Shown in pieces: positions 34,783-46,110 of a DNA stretch of 64,000 nucleotides. The notes beneath the pieces were generated by a model that ran no database searches, was not told the DNA's origin, and saw only the letters and a list, made by a program, of their open reading frames with translations. Location of the stretch: the NCBI GenBank assembly GCA_016110215.1, contig JADWQD010000002.1, forward strand, positions 2,170,001 to 2,234,000, read 5' to 3'. How positions within the stretch are numbered: position 1 is the stretch's first letter; each line of letters begins with the position of its first letter. The position numbers and the translations under genes were made by a program. This stretch comes from Capronia americana (taxonomy: Eukaryota > Ascomycota > Eurotiomycetes > Chaetothyriales > Herpotrichiellaceae).

Positions 34783-36639
34783 TTAGTATGTATATCTGAA
34801 CCCTTCCAAGTTCTCGATGACTGTCCGGCCCTGTCTCTGCTTTCTATTTTGAACATAGAAATAGGTTGTCGTCGTGCAGACAGAGAGGAATGTCACGCAA
34901 GCAGCTGTGATGCAAGTGTACAGCCCAGGCCTTGGAAAAGTCAGCATGTGGTGTCCTCAAAAGGTCTCGGACGAGCGTACCTATACTGTGGTGCATCCTG
35001 GCTTCTGAATGTCAAGGAGCCAATGATCCCTCCAATCCCCCCAGCGCCGACAATGGTAGCGGAACAAAAGGCACGCCGCCACACACCTCGAATATTGTTG
35101 GCCTGGTATGTCAGACTCAGGGGAATGTTGGAATTCGCGCCTCCGATGATGAGGAAGGCCCCAAAGTATCGCACACCACTCTGCTTTGCATATCCCAGAA
35201 CCACAACGCCGATGACTTCGATGACGCAGTTGAAGAGCAGAAACGGAGTCCGAAGGCCAATCCTATCCGAGATGACACTTTCGATCAGGCCTAGAATCGA
35301 CGCAAAAACGTAGCACTATGGACGTGACAGTCAGCCATGTGGTCGCTCACGGAGCAGCCCCACCGCGGATCGAGTCTTACCGGAGTACTAAGGCACTGCG
35401 CCGCAGCCTCAGAAAAGCCCAATCCTTGACGAAGGACAAGAGGAAGGAAATATGCCGCAGCATATGTCACCACCGAAGTGAGACCAAAGTTGGCGGCGAA
35501 GAACCAAATCTTCCAATCCAGGCCATTTTTCAAGTACGCTCCCAATTTGAACGGCGGTGTCTCGACATCCATACGGTCTCTGTTGATTCTATCGACGACG
35601 ATCTTGATCTCGTCATCTCTGAGAAACTTCCAGGATTTGTGTGCGTCTTCGGGAAAGTCGACAATCAGGAAGTAAGCTACAAGGCCAAAGGCGATGGTGA
35701 TGATTCCCTCCATGATGAAGATCCAGCGCCAACCAGCGTGGCCTCCGACCCCATCCATCTTGGACAGCTTACATCGGATTTAGTATGGTGGTGGTAAGGT
35801 GGGAAGGGGATTGGAAAGACTCACCCCGTACGCGAGGATACCACCGAAGCCTGCAATAAGCGAGCCCAGAAGATAGAAGGCTGCATTGCGTTTGGCGACC
35901 TCGGCTGGATGGAAAGAGTGAGAAGCTGAACTAATCCTTCCGGCAGCTGGATCGACTCACCTCTGACGTACCAAGTACTTAACAAATACGCACAGCTGGA
36001 GAAGAAGCCCGCTTCAAAAATGCCGAGCAGGCATCGCAGGGCCAGCATGGCATGCCAGCTTTGCACAAGCCCATGTCCGACAATGACGAGACCCCATGCA
36101 ATCACAATGCTACCGAGGAAGCGGCTAGCCCGGAGTTTTTTCGCAATCGCAGTCATCGGCGGCTGAAACGTTATATAGAATGGGAAGAAGACGAGGATCA
36201 GAAGAGTCTGTCGAGGTCTTCGTGTCAGCATGTTCCGCATAGGACGCCACAAGAGGCAAAAATACTCACATATGCATTTCCTTTGAGCTCAAGGCCCTCG
36301 CCCATTCCAGCGACATATCTTGGGGAAATATTAGTCCGACGATGCAGCGAGAAAGCCACCAGATTCACTCACGCGTTCTACACATGTCAGCACAGAACGA
36401 ATCACTGGGGCGGACTGATTCAGTTGTTAACTCACAGGGAGGTTGACACGGTCGATCAACGAGGCAGTGTACAAAACACCCAGAACGAGGCAAATGCGTA
36501 TATCGATCTTCTTCTTGATCTGTTTCAGCTGTCGTGGGTCCGGAGTGTCGACGTCTTCGTCAAAGTCACTCAATGCCTCCTGGTGCTCGGACTTCGCAGC
36601 CCTGATCTTTGCTGACGAAGTCGGATCAACGTCTGCCAT
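34783..36639 (-). CDS. MFS transporter, anion:cation symporter (Dal5/allantoate-permease-like) family
   Basis: Proton-coupled importer of an organic anion, probably at the plasma membrane; family members carry allantoate, nicotinate, biotin-related acids and other carboxylates. Eight exons (36639-36436, 36377-36373, 36318-36270, 36207-35961, 35904-35825, 35767-35381, 35315-34981, 34930-34783) close in frame to 484 residues, the usual size. The cytosolic N-terminus leads into TM1 (CLVLGVLYTASLIDRVNL). The family signature around TM1-2 appears as DRVNLPNAYVAGMGEGLEL, which depends on a 5-nt microexon. About 12 membrane helices are visible, with a central loop rich in charges between TM6 and TM7. 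It is divergent from a Zn2Cys6 regulator across 436 bp, a common transporter-regulator arrangement. The substrate is unknown. Confidence 0.88.
36373..36377 (-). other. 5-nt microexon of the MFS transporter gene
   Basis: The exon AACGC is flanked by a TAG acceptor and a GTGAGT donor on the minus strand. It supplies Asn and two bases of the Ala codon. Skipping it would shift the frame, and including it restores the conserved NA-x-VAGM pattern. The reading is inferred from splice signals and homology, not from transcripts. Confidence 0.75.
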
Positions 36640-37075
36640 GTTGGGCGATGGTCTGGATGAGGATTCGAAAGCATGACAATCAAGGGTATGCGGCCTACTT
36701 AACCCATAACACCATGGGCCGCCATGCGGAGCCCCAGACTCGCTTTCGTGGGGTACTCGTGCTTCGAACCACGAGTACATGGCATGGTTCGGCTATCCAT
36801 CTGGATCATAAAGGGTCATTGGTATTCTCGCTCGAGGTGGGTATCGCTCAATGGGGCATGATGGGCCCGCCCATAACTTTTAGATTCCCGCGGCTATCTA
36901 ACATCTTTGCGCGGAAGGTTTCGCCTCGGCGCAACAGCCTTTCGGTTCCATCTCCGATTTGCACCACCATGCTGTGTCAAATGGTCCCCTCTCACTGATC
37001 TTTCTTCCCGTGCGTTTCGGCAGTATTCATAGCCACGGTAAGCAGACGCTGGTGCTATGCCCACGAATAGATAGC
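36640..37075. promoter_or_regulatory. Divergent promoter shared by MFS transporter and Zn2Cys6 regulator
   Basis: 436 bp between divergent starts. It contains a long inverted repeat at 36753-36778 and a second at 36713-36726, each listed in the findings. Also present are CCGCGG at about 36888 and a CGG-N8-CCG pair at 36943-36956, formats bound by some Zn2Cys6 dimers. Joint control of the two genes is plausible but inferred. Confidence 0.6.
36753..36778. repeat. 26-bp near-perfect palindrome, candidate operator
   Basis: The left arm GTACTCGTG at 36753-36761 and right arm CACGAGTAC at 36770-36778 are exact reverse complements. The 8-nt centre contains the palindrome TTCGAA, so the whole 26 bp is symmetric except for one C/C pair. 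It sits about 114 bp upstream of the transporter ATG, inside the divergent promoter. Confidence 0.85.
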
Positions 37076-39400
37076 ATGCTGGGATCTGGGACCACCGAAA
37101 AAGGGAAAAAGAGGCGTGCTGGAATAGCCTGCACCTTGTGTAGGGCTCGGAAGGTCCGTTGCGATGCGGTGCGAAATGGGACTCCTTGCTCCAACTGCCG
37201 CTTGGACTCATTGGAATGCACTATTCCAAAAAACCGGCGTCACAGGTATGTTGTATGAGGGCACTAATAAGTAGGTCGTATTGAAGCTGGGGTAGCTGAT
37301 CCATCTTTCTTTGGAAAAGGGTACCTAAAGCCAGCAGGCCGAGGAGGATCGACACGGTTTCGGAAGGAGATCAGTCGTTTCTAGACACGATCTCATATCA
37401 GTCCGGCCAGCTTCAGCACAACCACCACACCAACCCGACGGACCCGCCTGTAGTACAGCCTGAGGACACACCTGCACCTGCTCTCCTTCACTCAGTCTCG
37501 AGTGCTTCGGACAATGCCCTTCCCCCAAGTCTGCCAGCCTTTATCAAGGCTCTTCCCGATACCCTCGACCCGACGGACCTACAATACCTCCAAGCAAAGA
37601 ATGCTTTCTCGCTGCCCAGTAGAGAGTTCCACGACGTCTGCGTCGCACGCTATCTGGAGTTCGCGCATCCACTCCTTCCTTTGCTGGATAAACGGCAACT
37701 TCTATCGACGTTGCGAAACGAAGACGGGAATGGGGAACAGATCAGCCTCTTGCTGTTCCATGCCGTCATGTTATCCGGCGTGACATTCGTGGAAGATGAG
37801 TGGATCCTTGGTGAAGGCTTCTCGTCAAGACAAGCCGCTCGCCGGGCATTCTTCGATCGGGCAAAGGTAGGCGGGCGTCTTTCCCCTTTGCAAACACAAT
37901 CTAAGAGCGTTCATTCAGGCCCTTTTCAATTGCAACTCGGACCTGGACAGGCTCGTCGCCTGCCAGGCCGCCGTCCTCATGGGCACCTGGCACCCCGGGA
38001 AGAATGAGAAGGCCGATTCTTGGTTCTGGTCGGGCACAGCGGTGTCTTTGGCCTATTCGATCCAACTCCACCTGGAGCCGGACGAGTTGCATTTCGATCT
38101 AGGGGATCAGAGTCTTCGCCGCCGGCTTTGGTGGTGCGCTTTTTCTCGCGATCAAAAGGTCGCATTGGCCCTCGGACGGCCGCACCGGTCCACATACTAC
38201 AACGTGGGGATGCTCACGCCCGAAGATCTGGACGAACGGTGGCAGCAGATTTCGCCGGAATCCTATCCCACCGAGACCAGGCGATATATCATCAGCGTGA
38301 GGCAAAATCAGGAGACGCAGGACACCTTGGCGAGGCTGTGTATCGAACACATGAAGCTGTGCGTCTGCATTGCTTCGTTTGTCTCGACCATCTTCAAGTG
38401 CCGCCAAGAGATGAAATGCAGAAGTCGTGTCAACAGAAAAGAAGACTTGGGACTGTCACCGTCACCCACCAGCCGCCTCAATCGGTGTGCCCAAGACTTT
38501 GCCCAGTGGTATCGAGAACTGGCCCCGGACCTGCGCTACAAAACTCATCATGTCACCACCCGGTCACCGTCACACCAGGCTCAAGCTCACACGGGGGCCC
38601 AGATCCGTTGCCTAGCCGTCCACAGATCAACCATTTACGTGCTCTACCATGTGTCCATCAGCGCCTTGTACCGCCTCAAAGCTCTGTCCCCCAGCTCCAC
38701 GTGGCGGGACATTGGCCAAGGAGAACCGCCCGGTGCGTCGTCGCAGACTATCCTCCGTCATATCGCCTGGGAGCTTACACGGACGAATCAGCATCTCTGC
38801 CAGTCCGGCCTCGTCCCATACCTCTCGACCGGGGCGGTCGGTGGGGTCGTCGCCGCTGTCGTCATCCACCTGTTGGATGTGAAGGCCCCGAACGAGGCCG
38901 TACGACGCGCCGCGGCCCATGGGATTGAGCAGTGCAAACAGATTTTGGTGATCTTGAAAGACGCCTACGGCACCGCAGTCGACGCGTTAGAATATCTGAG
39001 GGAAGCGGAGCGGCAGGATCAGGATGCGGGTTGGGATTCGTCTACCAATACCATCAAGCAGCTGGAGACGGCGGAAATACAACTAGGCAACATGGCCTCC
39101 CAGCCTTCTCGTTACGCACGTAGGCCGCCGCCGCCGTTGCATATTAGCTCACCACCGCTTTCCACGACGATGTTCGACGATCCTTTCCTGGCAGCAGCTT
39201 CACAGCCGCCGGAGGTGCTGCCTGCGTTGGAAACATCACCCTTCAAGGAGGCGGACGAGATATTCTGGCAGTCGTGGTTAGAGGGAACGTCCAACTATGA
39301 CTTTCTCGAAGGGTCGAGCTTGCCCCTGTATGACCTGGGATTTGCGTCTAATGATGTGGGTAATTTTGAGATCCCCAGTGCGTTGTTCCCTGGACCTTGA
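37076..39400 (+). CDS. Zn2Cys6 transcription factor
   Basis: Sequence-specific nuclear regulator. Three exons (37076-37245, 37335-37866, 37919-39400) close in frame to 727 residues. The binuclear zinc cluster is near the N-terminus, with Cys at about 19, 22, 29, 38, 41 and 48 (CX2CX6CX8CX2CX6C), preceded by the basic stretch KGKKRRAG. A disordered linker follows, then a fungal-specific transcription-factor middle domain from about 155, including REFHDVCVARYLEFAHPLLP, the segment around MGTWHPGKNEKADSWFWSGTAVSLAYSI near 255-282, and RRRLWWCAFSRDQKVALALGRP near 305. This last block is a hallmark of the Fungal_trans domain. The C-terminus is acidic and Ser/Pro-rich. Divergent from the MFS transporter gene, so it is a candidate regulator of it and perhaps of the carboxylase genes downstream. 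A start further upstream in the same frame exists but lies before poorly conserved sequence. Confidence 0.92.
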
Positions 39401-39590
39401 GTGGCGAGCAAACAGTGGGAAAGCCAGAGAAAGGGAGCGTACTGCGGCAGAGTGGTCGGGAGGTCCGCCTCAAATCGTTGATACTCGTGCAGCAGGAATC
39501 CCCCACTTGGAGACGAGAGATTCTCCCTGACCACGGCTCATCAACTACTACCACTGAAACACGCAACTAACGGCCACTACTACTGGTTGA

Positions 39591-42529
39591 CTACAACTGA
39601 AACACACAGCCCATGACATCTCCAAACTCGTTTACGTTCATTTTCTCACCGGCCGTTCGTTGATTCACCGCCCCCAGAGCTTTGAAGGTTTCAGACCACG
39701 AGACTGTCACCGCATCGCCATCGTCCCAGACTGGAGCGGCAGGGTCGACAATGGGCAGTAAACTTTGATCTCCCATGCTCGGAGGAAATTGATCCACATG
39801 TGAATCTGCCGGGGCCAACGAGGCTTCTCCCGGCGTCAAAGAGCTGGAGGAGCTCCTGGGAATGACGCCGTGCGAAGAGGCTGTCGAGTTCATCCCTGAG
39901 GGAACCGCTGTCGCGTGTCCGTTGCGGTTGCCTATTTGCCCGCGAGGTGAGATGTCGTCGCTCGGTTTACGCGTGGTCGACGATAAGTCCCGGGGCCCAC
40001 CGCCTCTGGCACCGGGAGAGCCGATGAAAAAATCTGTGTCATCGGAACCTTGGATCGTGGCGGCGGTAGCTGTATGGTGGTGACCTCCTCCTGCGTCAGG
40101 AGACACTATGATCTCTGGCGGCGGCGGCCGCGCCCGCTGGTCGAGCGAGTGACCGCTCGAGCCTTCCCGCTCGGATTGCCCGCACTCCCAGAACGTCCCG
40201 TCGTCACCGTCCACCACTGCTGTCAGGTGTGTATATCCCTTTGATCCTGGGTGGTTTCGCGCCCGACCAGCTCTTCGTGTCTGCATGTCAGTACTTGCTT
40301 CATTGTCGACGATGCCTCTGTGGTCGAGGAGCGTCCTCGCCAATCTTTCAGCGGGGGCTTGGATGGCGGACATGGCGGAAAAGAATCGCTGCAGAGAGTC
40401 GAGTTGACGGGACGCCGCGGTTCGCATGCTTCCGTCTTCAATGTGCTGCATGCTACTCAGCAGAATGCTCGCTGCCAGGGCGCCTTGCTGGACTGCTAGG
40501 GGGAGAATAGCCGCGATTTCGAATCGCTCGAGCGACTCGGCGAGCAGGGTCGAAATCTGCATAGCGTTCGTGAAGATGAGATGGGGGATCAAGACGGAGA
40601 GCTGGTGGAAAGCGCCGCCGCCGCTGCTGCCCATGTGTGGAACCAGACTTTTAAATGACTCTTGAGAACTAAATGGACGGAAGAGCAGGATCTGGATTGC
40701 CCGGTATTGTTGGCTGACCAGGAGAGCTTTCGTCAGCCAGTGTGCTTAGTTGTATATCCATCGATATAACGGGTCGTGGATTACCCCATAGGATGGCATG
40801 TCTTCCTACTTGCTCGGGATTGGGGGATGCATGTCTTCCTACTTGCGTAGGGTGGGGAGGGGCATGTCTCCCTACTTGTTGTGGCGGGAAGCTCGCACCA
40901 TGCCTTTGAGTAACTTACTGGAGAAGGAAAAGGCTCGGCGGAGCCGAGTGCTTGGACTGATCGTTCCATCGCAGATGGGCCGGCAGCCCGGCGTACCAGG
41001 ACTTCAGCCGGCGATGCAGCGGTGTGACTTGAGAAAAAGGATCTTGGATGACATGCGTCGATTGTTGTTGTTGTTGCTGCTGCTGCTGCTCGTCCGCCTC
41101 GTCCACGACGATTCCCATGAGGTCCAAATGCGCGTGGTAGATCTGTGAATCGAGGTCCTGCTTGGCGGTAAACGACCATGCATTATTGCCATGGAGATGA
41201 CGGTGATGACGGCTGCGGGATATAGGAGGAGGAGGAGGAGAAGAACGAGAACGAGAACGACTGTTCAAGGACCACTGGTCGAGGTTCAGACCACGATCGA
41301 ACATGGTCCAGTGGCTACAAGAATTGAAAACCCCATCAGTTTGTTTTGTTTTTGTTTGTGAGAGTGGTGGTTACTTTTCTTTAAGCTATTTCCAGGGGTG
41401 AAAAGGGAACAAACACAACGTACCTTTGTAGAAGACTGGCGGCGCGCAGGGTCATGCGCTGAATGACGAGCTCGTCATCCGACACCAGCATGTCAAGCAC
41501 GTCTTGGGTGCTTTGGAGGTCTGTTATCATTTGCAAGGCCGAGTCTGAGTTTCGGAGACATGTCAGTCACCAGATGCTTTTTTGTCGCCTTGTTTTTCGC
41601 TTTCTTTCCGGCTTGGGCTCAACGTTGAGTGTGATGAAAGAATTATCTAATAAGTAACAGATATGGGAATCGCACGGACTGTGACAGCGACACTGACGGT
41701 TTGAAATGCCTGGACCAAACAAACAGATCCAAAGATGCGGATACATATACATACCGAGATAGAGTCTGGCCGAGTGGTCCCGGCCACGCTCGCGCTCCAG
41801 CTGAGCCAGGATCACCACGGCCTGTACCTGGGCGACGGTCCGCGGGCCTCTGGAGGGGACCACCAGGCCAAGGCCGTCCCGGAGCTGCCGGTGCAGCGTG
41901 GAATCCCAGCCTGGCAACAAAAGCCGGGCGAGGTCCGGACGCGTGTGGTCCGCGCGACGCAGGCCCATGGCCAAGACGGCCAGGTGCAGTTCGGGCGAGC
42001 AGAAGGGCCCGGCGTACCTGCGGGACGAATGGTGGCGGTGGTGGCGGAGGACAGAGGTGCCCTGATCATGATCATGATCTGAACCGTGTTCCGAATCCGA
42101 GTCCACGTCCAAGTCCGAGTCCGCGTAGTACGAGTAGTAGTCCCCATCATTCGAATCCTCGACGAGACCGAGACTGAGACTGGCGAGGAAGGCTGGCTTG
42201 TGCACGAGCGGGACGCACGCGTTGAACCGCTCCCAGAACTGAGCCAGGAGGTATGTCTGCAGCGCAGTGTCGAGCTGCGCGATCACGGCGATGCATCCGT
42301 CCGCTGTGCGCGCTGCGGCATCGGCACACGACGTCTGCCAGAGGTCCAAGTTGGGACCTACTAGTCTTCGAGTGCTCCTCCGTCGGGGTCGCGGGGTGGT
42401 GTTGTTATAATTCGATAGATCTTGGTTCAGTAGGCGCACGAGCGTGTCGGCGTGGGTTTCGGGTCCGGGACCGGACAAATCGGTGCCATGGTCGTTGTCA
42501 GCCTCACAGGTCGTAGCTGTAGCAAACAT
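39591..42529 (-). CDS. Fungal-specific transcription-factor-like protein, zinc cluster not seen
   Basis: Probable regulator. Exons 42529-41755, 41544-41424, 41314-40919 and 40713-39591 join in frame; 5' exons are unresolved. The middle-domain hallmarks are clear: LLAQFWERFNACVPLVHKPAF, then LHLAVLAMGLRRADH, TVAQVQAVVILAQLERERG-DHSARLYLD, SWYAGLPAHLRW, and HQQYRAIQILLFRPF. Low-complexity inserts include a run of 9 Gln, acidic His/Asp repeats and Pro-rich stretches. The ATG at 42529 (FATATTCEAD) is a conservative start. The frame is open upstream to 42655, and small exons at 42693-42644 and 42816-42802 can be joined in frame, but they contain no zinc cluster either. It ends 190 bp from the end of the neighbouring Zn2Cys6 gene. 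Either the DNA-binding exon lies further upstream and was missed, or this protein lacks it. Confidence 0.72.
40796..40878. repeat. Three tandem units with 33-nt period inside an intron
   Basis: The 17-nt core gcatgtcttcctacttg starts at 40796 and 40829 and, with one change, at 40862. The spacing is exactly 33 nt. It lies in the 205-nt intron 40714-40918 of the transcription-factor-like gene. The remaining 16 nt of each unit are G-rich but more diverged. Confidence 0.85.
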
Positions 42530-43817
42530 GCCCAGAGGGAAGAGAGTCGAGCTGTAGCCCGGGAAAAACGACAGGGTTTCAGAGTCAGTCCGACGGTCGA
42601 CAGTTGACGGGCCGTATGTAACAATGCCGCCGTGGGTACGTACCTGGATCTCCAATTGCCCCGGGCACTTCGTTGATGGCGACGATGGACGATCTACACA
42701 GGGAATCCAGTCAGGAATGGGGTCAGAATGGATAGCCGTCTGCGTGGAGGGGAAGCAGTGTGAAAGCCTTCATCTACGCGTGCACACACACACACACACA
42801 CCTTTGATGGTTCCATTCCAAGTCCATGTCGTCGATCGAATGAGCGTGCGGTCGGCCTCCCGGGCGGACCACCCACTCTCGTTCCCGGCGCCATGTATTC
42901 GTGTATTTCACCTATTTTATAGGACAGGCAGAGGGGGATCTGTTGGACTTGATGGTGCATGCAGCACTTATTCGGTCAGACCTGAATCTTGACCTACATA
43001 GTACCGTCCGCGAGTATGTTATGTATCAGACGGGAAAAGGTCTAAACTACGGTCGTTGTTGTCCGAGTACTCGTAAATTGTTCTTGTCGACTTTTGTCAT
43101 GTGGAGATGGCTTTCTCCTGGGGTCCCCACAGCGGAATGAATCACTCTGTAAGGGCGTTGTGGACGAGGCGAGGCCCTGTTGGTTCCAGGATGGGATGGC
43201 CGGTATGAAAGCCTCGGCTGATGGTTCGATTGGGGACATGGACCGAGTGACTGTCACGCATGCCAAGTTTAATCTAGAAGCCTATCTTCGAGTACCTCGT
43301 ACGAGGAGGAAAGAAGTATCTATCCTTCTCTTAAACTTCGATTCGAGTTCTACACTGCAGTACCTGCGGTCAAAGGTAACACTCAACTCAACAACTCGAG
43401 ACCTATCGTCGTTGCTCTCTGCCTCTTTGTCCCAAGTCATCCTTTACTACGAGACCTCCCCTCTTCTAGATCTGGTTTAAAGGCTGGGAAAAAGTGGGTC
43501 TAGCTAATTAGAAAAAAGGAGTGGATCTTGAATTGATGACACTAAACCTAAGGTGGTTAGAGAGAACCTTGTCGTGAGAGGAAAACGCAGAGTGTCGGCG
43601 TGCGGGAGTAATTCAATCTCCAAGTCGGACTTAAGGCCTCGGATACCATCATACCAATACTCCGTATCAAGGTCTAGCATAATTTATGTTATCAAGTTGA
43701 GCTGGTCTTGATAGGTCCCTGCCGAGGGAAGTTGAGGACAGTGAGAGCATGTGGAGCACCACCCCTTTGCTTTCTCCGTCTTGATTCTCGGGGCCCCACG
43801 TCTCCTGCCACCTTCTC
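42530..43817. other. Upstream region of the second regulator and 3' flank of acyl-CoA synthetase
   Basis: Holds the promoter and possibly short 5' exons of the transcription-factor-like gene, including a (CA)n microsatellite at 42783-42800. The rest, about 43000-43800, has only short frames and no recognised gene. Confidence 0.5.
42783..42800. repeat. (CA)9 microsatellite
   Basis: Nine CA dinucleotides on the + strand. On the minus strand the GT run would form the start of a possible intron of the regulator gene. Confidence 0.85.
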
Positions 43818-46110
43818 TCATAGTCGAGCCTTGCCTGACAGAAGAGTCTGCACAGCCTCGTTCGTCAAGGGGACGTACCCGGCGCCCTCCTTCTCGATCC
43901 AGTACATTCTGTCTCTGCTACCTTCGGGGAGAGTAAAGCCTGGCCACGCCACACACACATACGAAGTCAGCATGCCGGAATATCGCGGCCATGGGAGTTT
44001 CAAGTCACCACTCACCTTCTTGTCGAAGCCCCGTCTTGAGCTTCTTCATGATCAGAGACACTCTGTCGGCACCGGTGTCATGAGCGGTATTGGCACTTTG
44101 GTCCGTAGCCAGCACGCGCAGGAATCTCGGGACCGCGTATGTAGGCAAGGCACTGGCGTTGGTTGTCGCCCACCGTTCCAGCTCTCTGACCGTCTCTAAT
44201 TCCTGGGCGTGCGGCTCACTGGTGCCCGAGTCGCTGGTGAAGGTGACGGCGGCGCAGCCCAACTGTCCGTCGTATCCGTACCGGTTCATGGGGATCGCGT
44301 AGACATTGACGGAGGCGAGGCTCGGGTGTCTGCTCAGACAACCCTCGACTTCTGTGGTGGAGATGTTGTGTCCTTTGGCACGGTATGTGTCACCCAGGCG
44401 ATCGTGGAATGATACGTATCCTTCTTTGTCCTATTTCACGACAACATTGTCAGTAGGCGCGCACACTGGATTTGATCGATCCCTTCCACAACTTGACCTA
44501 GGACCGAGAAATCTTCAACACCAGCGACTTACCATCATCATGGCATCTCCCAACCGGAAGAACTCGTCGCCCTTGGCAAACACATCTCGGAGCACCTTTT
44601 TCTCCGTGGCTTCCTTGCCCCCTTCGCCCACGTAGTCGTGCCGCCTCTGCACAGGCGGGGTAATTCTGCATATGGACTCCCCGATCTCGCCAGGTGCTGC
44701 TCGAAGGCAAAATCCCGTCTTCGGATCACGGAGGATCTCGCCCGTCTCCAGGTCGGTTCGGACAATGTAGAATTGCTTTTGAAAGAAGCCACGCATGAGA
44801 GGGCCCCAATGCGCAACCTTGCCAACACCGAGGTCGTTCTTGTTTGAGTTGAGGATCGCCAACGTCGCCTCACTGGCCGAGTAGTACTCCACGATCCATT
44901 CGATCCCGTATCGTTCTCGGACGGCGCGCCACACCGTGGGCGCCAGACCAAGGCCAAAAGCGAGATCGACACCGTGATCTTTCTCGTCGGGGAACCGAGG
45001 ATCAGGAGGCGATTGGACGAGATACCGCAACATCTCCCCAATATACAGAATCGCATTCGCCCTTGAGGCACGGACGTCCGCCCAAAATTCCCGTCGCGAG
45101 AATTTGCGCGCCAATATTATCGTCCCCGACGTCGAGAAAGTAGCCGGCAAAGCGGCAAATCTATCCATCACAAATGTTAGTATCAATCACTCGGAGAAGG
45201 AAAGTCGGTTAACTTACGTGGCGGTGCCATGAAACATGGGCAGACAAATGTAGAATCTTCGACGCTTTTTCTGCATGCCCGGATATCTGGTCGGACAGGA
45301 GCCGGACAGACTATACCCAGCGGGCCAGATCAGGGCCTTTGGCAGGCCCGTCGTGCCGGACGTGAACAGGTACTGAGAGGCCTCGGTATGCAGGATTTTG
45401 GGTCTGGAGGACTTTGGGAAATCTCCCATCTGTGGTGTTGCCGGAGGTAATTGGGAGTGATCCAGGAGGATGACATGTTCGCCCCGAGAAAGCCACGGGC
45501 CCGTAGGTGGATATGTCTGATGGTCGTACAAGACGATATGCCCGAGGCGAGGGCACGAAGGGTCGCCCTCGAAATCCCTCCCTTCGTTGTTCAGATCAAA
45601 GGTCTGTCCGATGATGCTCGACAATTCGAAGCTGGTGACGAGCATCTCGGCGTCGCTCACCTTGAGACAGTGCTTGATATGAGCTCCCGTGATCGAGGTG
45701 TTGATCGGGGCCGGTATCGCACCAAGCTTGTACAGCGCCCACCAAAGAAGCATAAACTCGGGGGAATTGTTGATGAACAGACCGACAACCATACGATTCT
45801 GAACTCCAAGTCCCTTCAGAGCTTCCGCGCATCTCCCAATCTCCTCCCTTAGCCTCCTGTACGTCCAACTTCGACCTTCAAAGACGAACGCTTCCAGGTC
45901 GTCGTTCAACCCGTACGTGCAGTGCAGGACATGGTAGAACGACCAGTCATCCTCTCCATGGATTTTGTATAGGTGCTGTGCGTACTTCTGAGTGCTCAGC
46001 TGTCCACGGATCTGCGCAATATCCTCGCTTATCGAGTATTTGCCGTCTAGGTACATGCCCAGACCGGTCGCGGCAGCCGCCACCGCAGCGGCAGCAGTGT
46101 AGATCGACAT
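43818..46110 (-). CDS. FATP/Fat1-type acyl-CoA synthetase
   Basis: Activates a fatty or other carboxylic acid to its CoA thioester with ATP. Four exons (46110-45218, 45160-44533, 44430-44016, 43939-43818) give 685 residues, close to yeast Fat1 and fungal very-long-chain acyl-CoA synthetases. The AMP-binding motif FTSGTTGLPKA is near 250-260. Also visible are LPMFHGTATRFAALPATFSTSGT, the YYSASEATLAI segment typical of the FATP branch, and FRLGDAMMMDKEGYVSFHDRLGDTYRAKGHNIST, the family A8-like motif. The N-terminus has an Ala/Val/Gly-rich hydrophobic stretch (residues 5-20) that may anchor it in a membrane. The protein ends in Ala-Arg-Leu, which fits the peroxisomal PTS1 consensus. Start: the first real ATG at 46110; an in-frame TTG lies just upstream. 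It shares a 420-bp divergent promoter with the biotin carboxylase gene. The substrate is unknown. Confidence 0.9.

Noticed and set aside
36640..36780. N-terminal extension of the MFS transporter to 36780
   Set aside because: The extension runs through the 26-bp palindrome and has no family similarity; the ATG at 36639 gives a normal cytosolic N-terminus.
40660..40720. Possible frameshift in the second regulator at the ILLFRPF motif
   Set aside because: Careful re-reading of the bases shows the motif is continuous when the acceptor GTCAG at 40714-40718 is used; no frameshift exists.
39591..42655. Start of the second regulator at 42655 (MEIQVRTHGG)
   Set aside because: The leading segment spans a good GTACGT donor and lacks family similarity, so the first 42 codons are probably intron; the ATG at 42529 was used instead, with upstream exons left open.
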